A model generated the notes under the pieces. It ran no database searches, was not told the DNA's origin, and saw only the letters and a list, made by a program, of their open reading frames with translations. This document shows positions 53,800-62,532 of a DNA stretch of 64,000 nt, one piece after another. Both the position numbers and the translations under genes were made by a program. The DNA lies in contig NZ_JADQDQ010000005.1 in NCBI RefSeq assembly GCF_015694725.1, positions 124,001-188,000 of the forward strand, given 5' to 3'. The stretch's first letter is position 1. Each line of letters begins with the position of its first letter. This DNA comes from Hymenobacter jeongseonensis (lineage in GTDB: Bacteria > Bacteroidota > Bacteroidia > Cytophagales > Hymenobacteraceae).

Positions 53800-55302
53800 A
53801 TGCTTAATCACGGACAAGTTGTTCGACTCATTTTTGGCCTGAAGCTGCGCGAGTTGCGCCAGGAGCGCGGCCTTAGCCCCGCCGATTTGGCGCGCACCTG
53901 CGATGTGTCCGTGAGTTATCTGAATGAGATTGAGAAGGGGAAGAAGTACCCCAAGGCCGACAAGATTTTGAGCCTGAGCCAAGCCTTGGGGGTCCGCTAC
54001 GACCAGTTGACATCACTGGAGTTGCCGCGCCGGCTGGAACCCATTGCCGAACTACTCAACTCTAAGCTGCTGAAGGAATTTCCGCTCGACATGTACGGGT
54101 TGGAGCCGGCCCGCATTGTGGAATTGATTGCCAATGCGCCGGCCAAGATGAATGCCTTTGTGAGCACCATTTTCGAAATTGCTCGCAACTACGAAATGCG
54201 TCAGGAACACCTGTTTTTGGCGGCGCTCCGCTCCTACCAGGAGATGCACGACAACTATTTTGAGGATTTGGAGCAGGACGTGCAAGCTTTTGTGGGCAGC
54301 CACCAACTCAGCACCGCCGCGCCTTTCGACCTCAGCCAGCTGGAGCGGGTGCTGACGCAGGAGTACGGCTACACCCTGGACCGTGAAATGCTGGGCCAGC
54401 ACGCGGTGGCCACGCAGGCGCGGCTCCGTTCTGTGTTTCAGCCCAAAATCCGGCGGTTGCTCATGCGGCCGGGCCTGAGCCGGGGGCAGCAAGCCTTTGT
54501 GCTGGGCCGGGAAGTTGCTTTTAACTACCTGAAGCTGACCGAGCGGCCCTACGTGAGCAGCAGCACACAGGTGCGCTCCTTTGACGAAGTGCTGAACAAC
54601 TTCAAGGCGTCGTACTTCGCGGGAGCCTTACTGATGGAAGAGGAAAGCCTACTGCGGGATTTGCGCAAGGTGTTCAGCGCCAAAAAGTGGCACCCCGACC
54701 TGCTGCTGAACTTGATGACGCAGTATGACGTGAGCCCGGAGATGTTTATGCAGCGCCTGACCACACTGCTGCCTCGCCATTTTGGGTTGCAGAGCATGTT
54801 CTTCCTGCGTTTCGACCAAACCCAAGCGGATGCGCCGTATGAGCTAACCAAAGAGCTGCACCTGGCGCGCCTGCACAACCCCCACGGCAACGAACTGCAC
54901 GAGCATTACTGCCGCCGCTGGGTGTCGTTGCGCCTGCTGGCCGAAGCCCGAGCCCTGCCCTTGCCCGACACTGCCGCCGCGCCCGTAACCGTGGCCGGCG
55001 CCCAGAAATCGCGCTATTTCGGTACCGAAGACGAATATTTGTGCTTCACGCTGGCGCGGGCCGGCACGCCCACCCAACCCGCTCTAAGCGTGACGGTAGG
55101 CTTGCGCTGCGACGAGGCCCTGCACACTCAAGTCCGCTTTCTGGCCGACCCAGCCCTGCCTTTTCGCATCGTAAACGAAACCTGCGAGCGTTGCCCCATT
55201 GTTGACTGCGAATCGCGCGCGGCTGCGCCGGTCGAAATCGTTAGGCAAGCCGAGCGGGAAGCTTTCGAAGCGGCCGTGGCTGAATTAGTACAAGGAAATT
55301 GA
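53800..55302 (+). CDS. XRE-family regulator of the RamB/ScfR type, probable glyoxylate-shunt regulator
   Basis: 500 residues from MLNHGQVVRLIFG (a TTG three codons earlier also opens the frame). Residues about 8-65 are a Cro/CI helix-turn-helix (LRELRQERGLSPADLARTCD, VSVSYLNEIEKGKKYP). The middle is an IrrE-like region without the HExxH zinc motif, and the C-terminal domain (DUF2083 type) ends in a Cys cluster, ETCERCPIVDCESRAAAP. This architecture belongs to RamB of Corynebacterium, which represses aceA and aceB, and to short-chain fatty-acyl regulators (ScfR, PrpC-like). The divergent aceBA operon and palindrome between them strongly support the same role here. Its stop overlaps the TTG start of mltG. 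Confidence 0.88.
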   Translation: MLNHGQVVRLIFGLKLRELRQERGLSPADLARTCDVSVSYLNEIEKGKKYPKADKILSLSQALGVRYDQLTSLELPRRLEPIAELLNSKLLKEFPLDMYGLEPARIVELIANAPAKMNAFVSTIFEIARNYEMRQEHLFLAALRSYQEMHDNYFEDLEQDVQAFVGSHQLSTAAPFDLSQLERVLTQEYGYTLDREMLGQHAVATQARLRSVFQPKIRRLLMRPGLSRGQQAFVLGREVAFNYLKLTERPYVSSSTQVRSFDEVLNNFKASYFAGALLMEEESLLRDLRKVFSAKKWHPDLLLNLMTQYDVSPEMFMQRLTTLLPRHFGLQSMFFLRFDQTQADAPYELTKELHLARLHNPHGNELHEHYCRRWVSLRLLAEARALPLPDTAAAPVTVAGAQKSRYFGTEDEYLCFTLARAGTPTQPALSVTVGLRCDEALHTQVRFLADPALPFRIVNETCERCPIVDCESRAAAPVEIVRQAEREAFEAAVAELVQGN

Positions 55303-56342
55303 GAATACGTCGTGCTTTTTTAGGTGGTGGGCTACTGCTACTCGTGCTGCTGGCAGCGGCTGGCTACGCCGCTTGGCGCCTGCTGTACCGCTCCAATGTG
55401 ACGGCCTTTGCCGAGGGCCCTGCCTACCTCTACATCCGCAGCGGCACGGGCTTCGCGGCCGTGCTTGACTCACTCAAGAAGCACCAGCTGTTGCAGGAGC
55501 CGGCCAGCTTTGCCTGGGTAGCAGAGCAACAAGAATATCCGGCCCACGTGAAAGGTGGACGCTATAGACTCGACCCTAACCTGGGAAATCTAGACTTGGT
55601 GAAAATGCTGGCCGAGGGCCGGCAGGACACCGTAGAGTTCGAATTGAAGCCATTTCATTACCTCGACCGTCTGCCGCGCCAAGTAAGCCGGCAGTTGGAA
55701 ACGGATTCGTTCAAGCTGCAATTGCTGCTGGGCAACAACACCGACCTGCGGGCCCGGTACCAACTTGACACCTGCACCATTCGCACGATGTTTATTCCGG
55801 GCCGCTACCGGCTGCTGTGGAACACGGGCGCCGAGGCTTTTCTAGACACCGTGGCCGCCACCCATCGCCGCTTCTGGTCCAGTGAGCGGCGCGGCCGGGC
55901 CGACTCGCTCAAGATGACGCCCGTGCAGGTGAGCGTGCTGGCCAGCATTGTGCAACGCGAAACCGCCCAAGCCACCGACAAGCCGCTCATTGCTGCCGTG
56001 TACCTCAACCGCCTCCGCAACGGCCAGCCCCTGCAAGCCGACCCCACCTTGCTGTGGCCCCTGCACGGCCTGGGCACCCGCAAACGGGTGCTGAACGTGG
56101 ACAAAAAAGTGGATTCGCCTTATAACACCTACCGCCATAAAGGCTTGCCGCCGGGCCCCATCACCACGCCACTGCCCAGCTCGCTGAATGCAGTGCTGCG
56201 CCCGGCGCACAACAAAAACCTGTTTTTCTGCGCCCGGCCCGATGGCAGTGGCTTTTCGGATTTTGCCGAGACCTATGCGGAGCATAAGCGAAACGCCCGC
56301 CGCTACCAGCACCGGCTCGATAGCCTGGGCGTGAAACGCTAG
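55299..56342 (+). CDS. mltG: endolytic murein transglycosylase MltG
   Basis: 347 residues. MltG cuts nascent glycan strands and sets their length. One membrane helix (about 6-28) precedes a LysM-like domain and the YceG catalytic domain: the essential Glu in SIVQRET, then LIAAVYLNRLRNGQPLQADPT split by family blocks, DSPYNTYRHKGLPPGPI and the FFCARPDGSGFSDFAETYAEH end. The start TTG at 55299 overlaps the TGA of the regulator (ATTGA), so translation is likely coupled. No other start fits, since the helix begins within six residues. Confidence 0.93.
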   Translation: MRIRRAFLGGGLLLLVLLAAAGYAAWRLLYRSNVTAFAEGPAYLYIRSGTGFAAVLDSLKKHQLLQEPASFAWVAEQQEYPAHVKGGRYRLDPNLGNLDLVKMLAEGRQDTVEFELKPFHYLDRLPRQVSRQLETDSFKLQLLLGNNTDLRARYQLDTCTIRTMFIPGRYRLLWNTGAEAFLDTVAATHRRFWSSERRGRADSLKMTPVQVSVLASIVQRETAQATDKPLIAAVYLNRLRNGQPLQADPTLLWPLHGLGTRKRVLNVDKKVDSPYNTYRHKGLPPGPITTPLPSSLNAVLRPAHNKNLFFCARPDGSGFSDFAETYAEHKRNARRYQHRLDSLGVKR

Positions 56343-56455
56343 CCCGGGGGCCAAACCGTGCTTGGATTTCCCGGCTAAAAGGGTTGATGGAAGAAACTTT
56401 TTGGCTTCTACGGTTCAGAATGCAAGGAGCGCCGGGTTTCGCGAATGCCCTAGTG

Positions 56456-56484
56456 TTGTGCTAGCAACGGGGTGCGTACTTTTG
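56456..56484 (+). promoter_or_regulatory. promoter of the FadL-type porin gene
   Basis: TTG at 56456-56458, 18 bases, then TACTTTTG at 56477-56484, an exact -7 match. The start codon follows 29 bases later. Confidence 0.6.
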
Positions 56485-56512
56485 TTTCCCAATTTCCCGC
56501 AAAACCGTCCGT

Positions 56513-57757
56513 ATGCGCCTACGTTTCCTCTTTTTACTTCCGCTCTTCTCTGGATTAACGGCTACGGCTGGTGGCTTCGATACTGGCCCCCAAGGGGCGC
56601 GGGTGCTGGGCCTGGGCGGCGCCAGCACCGCCTACATTGGCAGCATTGCCGGCATTAGTGTCAATCCGGGCCTGCTGGGGCAGTTGGGCGATTCGCTCCT
56701 CCGGGTGAGCATGGGCGGAATTGGCCAAGTACGGCGCTCGTCCTTTATTGGCCAAGACACTTACCAGCGCACCGACCAGGAGCTAACCATTCAGCCTGGC
56801 GGCTATTTCTACGCCACCCGCGCCGTGAGCAAGCGCGTGGCCGTGGGCCTGTCCCTCACCACGCCCTACGGCTACCACACCAAATGGCCCGAAACCTGGG
56901 AAGGCCGCTCTGTTATTCAGGAGAGCCAGCTCAACACGTTCTTCGTGCAGCCCACTGTAGGCATTAAGCTGAACGACAATTTCAACGCCGGCGTGGGCGT
57001 GGTATACGCCTTTGGCAAATACAGCCAGCGCCGGGCCCTGGGCCAATACGACGACCCGACGGCGCAGGCAAAATTCACCAGCAGCGGTTCGGGCCTGGGC
57101 CTGAACGTGGGCCTGTACGGCCGCACCGGCGATAACCTGGCGTTCGGCATCAGCTACCGCAGCGGCGTGAAACTGAAGATGAACAACGGCAAAGCCACCA
57201 CCACCGGCATTCCGGACCGGGACGGCGCCCTTTATCCCCGAACCGGCGATTTCACCACCGACTTCAGCCTGCCCAGCACCCTCTCGGTGGGGATTGCTGA
57301 CCGCATCACCAAGAACCTGCTGGTCACCTTCGATTTCACGCTCACCGGCTGGAGCACCCAAGATTCGCTTAAGCTGAATGTGGCAGCCAGCGGCGGCGCC
57401 CCCGACCGGCGCATCACCACCGCGCGCCGCTACGAAGACGCCCTAGCCTTCCGGGTGGGGGCCGAATACCAGATTGGCGCCAAGCTCACCGCTTTGGCCG
57501 GCCTGCGCTACGACGAAACGCCCATTCGCGACGAGTACATCAACCCCGAGTTTATTGATGCCAACCGCCTCGGGGTATCGACCGGCTTTAGCTACCAGGT
57601 CAGCCCACGCTTGGCTCTGGAGGCGGCCTACGCTTTCGATTACGGCCAGTTGCGCACCGCCCGGGCCAACCAGCAAATTGAGCAAGTCGCGAACGTAAGC
57701 GGCTCCTACCGCACCGTTACCCACACGGCTTCAGTAGGCGTGGCGCTCGCATTTTAA
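56513..57757 (+). CDS. FadL/OmpP1-family outer-membrane transport protein
   Basis: 414 residues: signal peptide ending TATAGG, the FadL-type N-terminal hatch (GARVLGLGGASTAYIGSIAG, ISVNPGLLGQLGDS), then about 14 barrel strands ending in VGVALAF with Phe last. FadL proteins take up hydrophobic compounds such as long-chain fatty acids. Residue patterns typical of strand ends, e.g. GVSTGFSYQVSPRLALEAAY, are clear. It is followed at 77 bases by an SGNH-type lipoprotein gene, a pairing I recall from other Bacteroidota, which suggests that the two share a substrate. Confidence 0.92.
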   Translation: MRLRFLFLLPLFSGLTATAGGFDTGPQGARVLGLGGASTAYIGSIAGISVNPGLLGQLGDSLLRVSMGGIGQVRRSSFIGQDTYQRTDQELTIQPGGYFYATRAVSKRVAVGLSLTTPYGYHTKWPETWEGRSVIQESQLNTFFVQPTVGIKLNDNFNAGVGVVYAFGKYSQRRALGQYDDPTAQAKFTSSGSGLGLNVGLYGRTGDNLAFGISYRSGVKLKMNNGKATTTGIPDRDGALYPRTGDFTTDFSLPSTLSVGIADRITKNLLVTFDFTLTGWSTQDSLKLNVAASGGAPDRRITTARRYEDALAFRVGAEYQIGAKLTALAGLRYDETPIRDEYINPEFIDANRLGVSTGFSYQVSPRLALEAAYAFDYGQLRTARANQQIEQVANVSGSYRTVTHTASVGVALAF

Positions 57758-57834
57758 TTAGTCGCCGGCCGCTTCCACCGTGCTGCTGGGCCTTCTTTCA
57801 ACCTGGTGTTGACTGTCTGTATTTCGTTTTCTCG

Positions 57835-59241
57835 ATGAAAAATTTTTGCCTTACTCCGTGGCACCGCGCCGGTTTCGTGGCCGCTGCCCTGCTCCTGAAC
57901 GCCTGCGCCCCCAACCAGGACACCCCCACGCCCACCACCCGCGTGGACGTAAGCCGCTATCTGGCTGTGGGCGACACCTATACCGCCGGCTTTAGCGCGG
58001 GCGGCCTCACGCGTGTCAGCCAGGAATATTCGTACCCGAATTTGATAGCACGGCAGCTGCAAGGCGCTTCGAACGGCGCCGCTTTCAGCCAGCCCCTGTT
58101 AGAGGCCGGAACCGGAGCCGGGTATTTCAATTTGGTTGATTTTCCGGCCGATGGCTTTTTCCGCACCCGCCGGGTTGAAGGCCGCGAAGTACGCAGTACC
58201 GTTATCAACCCCATGGCCTGCAGCGGAGCCGATACGGTGCGCCTGTTGGCACGCAGCGCCACGGCCGGCACCCTACCCCAAAACCTGGGTGTGCCGGGCC
58301 TGGTGCTGAGTCAGATTGAAGTCTCTGGCCTAGGTAATGAAACCATGGCCGCGCCAGGCGCCACGTTCAACCCTTACTTCGAGCGGCTGCTGCCTGCCGG
58401 CAGCGACCAGACCTACCTGCAAGCAGTTACCACAGCCGCCGCCGCGTCTACGTTCTTCACGTTCTTCCTCGGCCTCGACGATTTGTTGCCCTACGTGCGC
58501 AGTGGCGGCCAATGCGGTCCCGTTCCCAATTCGACGCTGAGCAGCCAGATGCGCCAGAACGCCAAGAAAATCCTGGACCAGCTGACGGCGGGCGGGCGGC
58601 CGGGCATCATCGCCCGGCTCCCTTCGTTTGCCACCTTGCCCATTTTGCGCTCGGGCAAAGGCCTAGGGTTGCAGGCCCGGTTGCAGAGCAAATTCAGTGA
58701 TGACGCCTTGGTTTACATCGAAGACCCGATAGGCTTGGGTAACACCCAACCCATTACGGACGACGACTATGTACTGGCGACGGCCCTCCCGCGCATTGGC
58801 CAGCCCACTGCTGTGCTCGTTGGCGCAACTACCCTCATGCTGCCGTATGGCCGCGATATCCGCAACCCGCTGCGCGATGCCGATGTGCTTGATAAGGATG
58901 AGCTAAGCCGCGTTTCGGTGGTGCTGAACAGCTACAACAATGAACTGGACCGCCTCGCAACGGATGTGTATAAAATGCCGGTTATCACGCCCGCTAAGAA
59001 GCAAAGCACCCTGGATTTGGACGTTCTGCTGTTTAACCCCGTAGCGGGCTCCGTTTCGTTGGCCGGGGTGGTTTACACGGCTGAACCCGTGCGGGGCAAC
59101 TTCTTTTCGTTGGATTATTACTCCCTTACCCCCCGGGGCAATGCATTGCTGGCTAACGCCTTCATTTCGGCATTTAACAAGGCCTACCGGGCGAACATAC
59201 CCGCAATTGACGCGAACAGCCTCCCGACTTCGGCGCAATAA
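57835..59241 (+). CDS. SGNH-hydrolase-like lipoprotein with degenerate active site
   Basis: 468 residues. Lipobox LLNAC follows a signal sequence. The fold blocks of SGNH hydrolases can be aligned: block I reads YLAVGDTYTAG where the catalytic Ser (GDS) is replaced by Thr; block III is FFLGLDDLL; and the block V Asp-x-x-His-Pro reads DYYSLTPRG, with Leu where His should be. So two of the catalytic residues are missing. The gene sits behind the FadL-type porin gene, a conserved pair. It may bind, not hydrolyse, lipids. The assignment to the superfamily is confident; activity is doubtful. Confidence 0.78.
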   Translation: MKNFCLTPWHRAGFVAAALLLNACAPNQDTPTPTTRVDVSRYLAVGDTYTAGFSAGGLTRVSQEYSYPNLIARQLQGASNGAAFSQPLLEAGTGAGYFNLVDFPADGFFRTRRVEGREVRSTVINPMACSGADTVRLLARSATAGTLPQNLGVPGLVLSQIEVSGLGNETMAAPGATFNPYFERLLPAGSDQTYLQAVTTAAAASTFFTFFLGLDDLLPYVRSGGQCGPVPNSTLSSQMRQNAKKILDQLTAGGRPGIIARLPSFATLPILRSGKGLGLQARLQSKFSDDALVYIEDPIGLGNTQPITDDDYVLATALPRIGQPTAVLVGATTLMLPYGRDIRNPLRDADVLDKDELSRVSVVLNSYNNELDRLATDVYKMPVITPAKKQSTLDLDVLLFNPVAGSVSLAGVVYTAEPVRGNFFSLDYYSLTPRGNALLANAFISAFNKAYRANIPAIDANSLPTSAQ

Positions 59242-59259
59242 TGCCGGAGGCCAGGGGCT

Positions 59260-60816
59260 TTATTGCAATCGATAAAGCCGCAACGGCAGCGAATCAGCCG
59301 CCGCTGTTTGCCGGGCAGCCAGCGTTTCCTCGTAGCCCAACCCCGTGAATTCGGAGTGCTCCAAGAACAGCAACGACCGGTGCAGCTGAGGCGCGGGCCA
59401 AGCCGCAACCGGGTGTTGGCGACGCAGCGAGTCGAAACGCGCTACCCCGGCCACGCGCCAATAGCCGTCCAGCAGCACGTATTGGTAGCCTTGCTGGCGC
59501 AAGGTGGCTAACTGGCGCTCGTCGGTAACCACGGCCAACGTTTGGTTTGGCACTAGGTAAGGTGCGACGCCAACCCCCACGGTACTTACTACGCTGGTGG
59601 CGCCGTGGCGCTGGAGCCAAGCCGCTACCTGGGGGTATTGGGTGGGCAGTGGTACATAAAATTCCTGGTGAATCCGAAATACGTTTAAGGCCACCGCCAC
59701 CAGCACAACGCTGAGTAAGGCCACTCTGGGCAGCACCCGCCGCCCACTAAGTATTGCCAGCGCCGCCAGCGGCAAGTACGCAAACAAAAGCCCCCGGGGG
59801 GCTTTGATGAGCAAGGACATGCCCGCCAGCAGGCAACCGGCCCACACCAGTAAGTAAAGCTGCAGCGGCATCGGTTCGGCCCTGCGCCAATCTCGCCACG
59901 CCAGCCCTGCCGAAACTAGCAACCCAGTCAGCAACAACGGGGATTCGTACTCAGCCAGATAACAGGGGTAGTACAGCAAGTCGAGGTGCAGCGTGGCCTG
60001 CCGGCCAGCTACGTTGGCCGCGGCCGGCACTACCGTGCGGATGTAGAATCCCAGCCAACGGTACCACGGCAGACCCACCCACGCGCCAAATGCGCCAAAA
60101 ACCAGGTAAGGCAGCGCCAGGAGCAATAATGTCCGCCACCATAAGCCCCGCTGCCGCCACAGCCCATCGGCCCGCCACAGTTCCAGCACGCCGATAATGG
60201 GCAGCGTAAACAGGAACTTGTAGTTGAAGCAAAGCCCCACCGCCAGCCATCCCGCCACGCGCAATGCTGCTGCTGGGCTGGGGTGCTGCAACCGCGCAAA
60301 ATAGCTCCGCAACAATCCGGCATAAAGCACAAGGCTGGTCGAACTCATCGTGAAGTCACGGCCTGAAAAGGTCAGCAGCAGCGACGTGCCGCCCAGCAGC
60401 GTCAGGGCGGCGGCTTCGGGACCGGTAAGGCGGGCCTGCCCGGTTACCCAGGCAGCAAAAAAGCCCAACCCAAGGACTGCCAGGAGCGCGTTGAGTGTTT
60501 GGAAAATCACAAAATCCCGCGTCAGCGCTGCTACTGGCACGTACATCAGCAAGAAGCCCGGACTGCCGTGATGGAACAGATTGGCAAAATTGCCCTGCGC
60601 CAGTTCCAGAATAACCTGCCAGTTGCGCACCGAGTCGTAGTCGGCAGGGCCCGCCTCGGGCAAACGCCACAGCCGCAGGACCGTAACGACCAGTAGGGCC
60701 CCCAGCAGCCACCACACGCGGGGCGTAGAAGGACGGTTGCTAAGTATGCGGGCGAGCAATGGGGGCATAAACGGACGTAGCACGGGCCGCGAAGGTCGGA
60801 AAAGCTCGTCCAACAT
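59260..60816 (-). CDS. polytopic GT-C glycosyltransferase-like membrane protein
   Basis: 518 residues with about ten to twelve membrane helices and a C-terminal soluble domain of about 120 residues. The first periplasmic loop holds the Asp pair GPADYDSVRNW typical of PMT/ArnT-like GT-C enzymes, and a His-x-Ser-Pro motif (FHHGSPGFLL) follows, as in Bacteroidota members. Such enzymes transfer sugars or aminoarabinose from a polyprenyl donor; the acceptor is unknown. The first Met (60816) is used; a second at 60768 is also possible. Convergent with the SGNH-like gene, 18 bases apart. Confidence 0.8.
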   Translation of the reverse strand: MLDELFRPSRPVLRPFMPPLLARILSNRPSTPRVWWLLGALLVVTVLRLWRLPEAGPADYDSVRNWQVILELAQGNFANLFHHGSPGFLLMYVPVAALTRDFVIFQTLNALLAVLGLGFFAAWVTGQARLTGPEAAALTLLGGTSLLLTFSGRDFTMSSTSLVLYAGLLRSYFARLQHPSPAAALRVAGWLAVGLCFNYKFLFTLPIIGVLELWRADGLWRQRGLWWRTLLLLALPYLVFGAFGAWVGLPWYRWLGFYIRTVVPAAANVAGRQATLHLDLLYYPCYLAEYESPLLLTGLLVSAGLAWRDWRRAEPMPLQLYLLVWAGCLLAGMSLLIKAPRGLLFAYLPLAALAILSGRRVLPRVALLSVVLVAVALNVFRIHQEFYVPLPTQYPQVAAWLQRHGATSVVSTVGVGVAPYLVPNQTLAVVTDERQLATLRQQGYQYVLLDGYWRVAGVARFDSLRRQHPVAAWPAPQLHRSLLFLEHSEFTGLGYEETLAARQTAAADSLPLRLYRLQ

Positions 60817-60829
60817 CGGCCGGTTGCTT

Positions 60830-60837
60830 TACTTTTG
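60830..60837 (+). promoter_or_regulatory. candidate -7 element before dtd
   Basis: TACTTTTG matches TAnnTTTG and lies 69 bases before the dtd start, just upstream of the divergent gene. No -33 partner is seen. Confidence 0.4.
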
Positions 60838-60906
60838 AGGGTTGTTGTGCCGGCCTGCTTTTTGAAAATCTCCAGTCCGACGACCCTATCTCCATTTTAC
60901 TCCTTC

Positions 60907-61353
60907 ATGCGTCTCGTTATTCAGCGTGTCAGCGAAGCCCAGGTTGCCGTCGACGGCCAAATTATCGGGCGCATCGGTCCCGGCCTGCTGGTTCTGGCGG
61001 GGTTCGCGCCCACCGATACCACCGCCAGCCTTACCTGGATGTGCCGCAAGTTGGTGCAGCTGCGCATTTTCGGCGACGAGAACGGGCAGATGAACCGCAG
61101 CGTGGTGGATACAGATGGAGAAGTTCTGGTCGTAAGCCAGTTTACGCTGCTGGCCGACGCCCGCAAAGGCAACCGTCCCAGCTACATTGGCGCGGCGCCC
61201 CCGGCCATTGCCGAGCCGCTATACCGGCAATTTGTAGCCATGGTAGCGGCCGACTTGGGCAAGCCCGTGCCCACTGGCGTGTTTGGGGCCGACATGAAAG
61301 TAAGCCTTCTCAATGACGGCCCGGTTACGATTGTACTAGACACGCCGGCTTAA
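60907..61353 (+). CDS. dtd: D-aminoacyl-tRNA deacylase
   Basis: 148 residues from MRLVIQRVSEAQVAVDGQ, the exact family start; 24 in-frame codons upstream are rejected. Dtd removes D-amino acids from tRNA. Motifs: SQFTLLADARKGNRPSYI with the catalytic SQFT, and NDGPVT near the C-terminus forming the GP cross-subunit gate. The product is a homodimer. It is followed at 12 bases by a MazG-like gene, probably cotranscribed. Confidence 0.97.
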   Translation: MRLVIQRVSEAQVAVDGQIIGRIGPGLLVLAGFAPTDTTASLTWMCRKLVQLRIFGDENGQMNRSVVDTDGEVLVVSQFTLLADARKGNRPSYIGAAPPAIAEPLYRQFVAMVAADLGKPVPTGVFGADMKVSLLNDGPVTIVLDTPA

Positions 61354-61365
61354 CCCACTGCCCCT

Positions 61366-61692
61366 ATGACGCTCGAAGAAGCCCAAAAAACCGTTGACAG
61401 CTGGATAACCACCACCGGCGTCCGCTACTTCAATGAACTGACCAACATGGCCATCCTCACCGAAGAAGTGGGTGAAGTAGCGCGCCTTATTTCCCGGCAG
61501 TACGGCGAGCAGTCGTTTAAGGAATCGGACAAAGGGCGCGAGTTGGGCGACGAGCTGGCCGATGTGCTGTTCGTAGTCATTTGCCTGGCCAACCAAACCG
61601 GTGTGGACCTCACCGAAGCCCTGACCCGCAACCTGGCCAAAAAAACCCAGCGCGACAGCCAACGGCACCAAGACAACGAGAAGCTGAAATAA
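61366..61692 (+). CDS. MazG-like nucleotide pyrophosphohydrolase
   Basis: 108 residues of all-helical MazG/NTP-PPase type. Metal-binding acids occur in TEEVGEVAR (ExxE) and DELADVLF (ExxD). Such enzymes hydrolyse (d)NTPs to monophosphates and remove abnormal nucleotides. The substrate is unknown. It is 12 bases behind dtd on the same strand; the pairing of two housekeeping quality-control genes is common in Bacteroidota. Confidence 0.9.
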   Translation: MTLEEAQKTVDSWITTTGVRYFNELTNMAILTEEVGEVARLISRQYGEQSFKESDKGRELGDELADVLFVVICLANQTGVDLTEALTRNLAKKTQRDSQRHQDNEKLK

Positions 61693-61713
61693 GCGCCGGC
61701 AGAGCAAGCGTGC

Positions 61714-62433
61714 TTACGCGCGCACCAATCGGTCGTCCTGCCAGCGGGGCAATACCTCGGCATAAGAATCTATGCGCAGGCAAAACTCGAAATCCTGGCT
61801 GGCTTCCAGCGAATTGAGCCGGCGCACGTGCGCCGATTGCAGCAGGTAACCAGCTAAATCGGTTTTGCCCTGCTGCCACAGATGCAGCGCCGCCAGTGTC
61901 GCATCGGAGCTACGCACATCGAAGGCAACCGACAGCCGCTCCGCCAGCGCCCCGCCAAATACCGTGTCTTCCAGGCAAAACTGGCCTTTCCAGCCAGCGC
62001 ACACCACCAGCACATCACGGCCCTGCGCGCGGGCAAATTCTGCTACGGCCGCCAGATTTAGGAATGCCCCAACCACCACTGCTTCGGCCGCCAGCGACCG
62101 GCGCAGCGCAGCCGTGCCGTTGGTGGTGCTGATGGTGAGGGCTCGACCCCGCACCACCCGATTTGCATCCAGAAAACCAAACGGGGAATTTCCCAGGTCG
62201 AAGCCGGCGGCTGGCAGGCCGTCGCGCTCGGCAGCTGTCAGGCAGTCGTGCTGTTGGCCGTACGCAGTGCATTCTTCCAGGGAGGCCACGGGAAAAACAT
62301 GGCTGACGCCCTCTCCCAGCGCCGTAACGATGGTGCTGGAGGCCCGCAGGATGTCCACGATGACGGCAACTTTGCCGCGCAGGTCGTACAGCGGCAGCAA
62401 TTCAGGAGAGAAACAAATATCTAGTTTGGGCAC
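61714..62433 (-). CDS. comB: 2-phosphosulfolactate phosphatase (ComB)
   Basis: 239 residues. ComB dephosphorylates 2-phospho-3-sulfolactate, the second coenzyme M step in methanogens and a step of sulfolactate metabolism in bacteria. Blocks: VIVDILRASSTIVTAL with the metal/active-site region, DLGNSPFGF, STTNGTAAL and VCAGWKGQFCLEDTVFGG. In Bacteroidota the gene often stands without ComA, so the true pathway (for example capnine-type sulfonolipid or other phosphatase use) is open. Confidence 0.92.
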   Translation of the reverse strand: MPKLDICFSPELLPLYDLRGKVAVIVDILRASSTIVTALGEGVSHVFPVASLEECTAYGQQHDCLTAAERDGLPAAGFDLGNSPFGFLDANRVVRGRALTISTTNGTAALRRSLAAEAVVVGAFLNLAAVAEFARAQGRDVLVVCAGWKGQFCLEDTVFGGALAERLSVAFDVRSSDATLAALHLWQQGKTDLAGYLLQSAHVRRLNSLEASQDFEFCLRIDSYAEVLPRWQDDRLVRA

Positions 62434-62444
62434 GTTTTCAAGAG

Positions 62445-62519
62445 AAATGGTCAGCCAGTAGGCTGAGCGAAGGCACTGGGGTTGCCAGCGGCTGCGCTCA
62501 GCCTACTGGCTGACCATTT
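62445..62519. repeat. REP-doublet-like inverted element between gcvT and comB
   Basis: Perfect 25-base arms at 62445-62469 and 62495-62519 with a 25-base spacer; each arm contains a smaller palindrome (TCAGCC-AGTA-GGCTGA). The layout matches the element at 51829, though the sequence differs. It lies right after the gcvT stop in its direction of reading and could also act as a transcript 3' end. Confidence 0.75.
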
Positions 62520-62532
62520 ATATAATTAGAGA

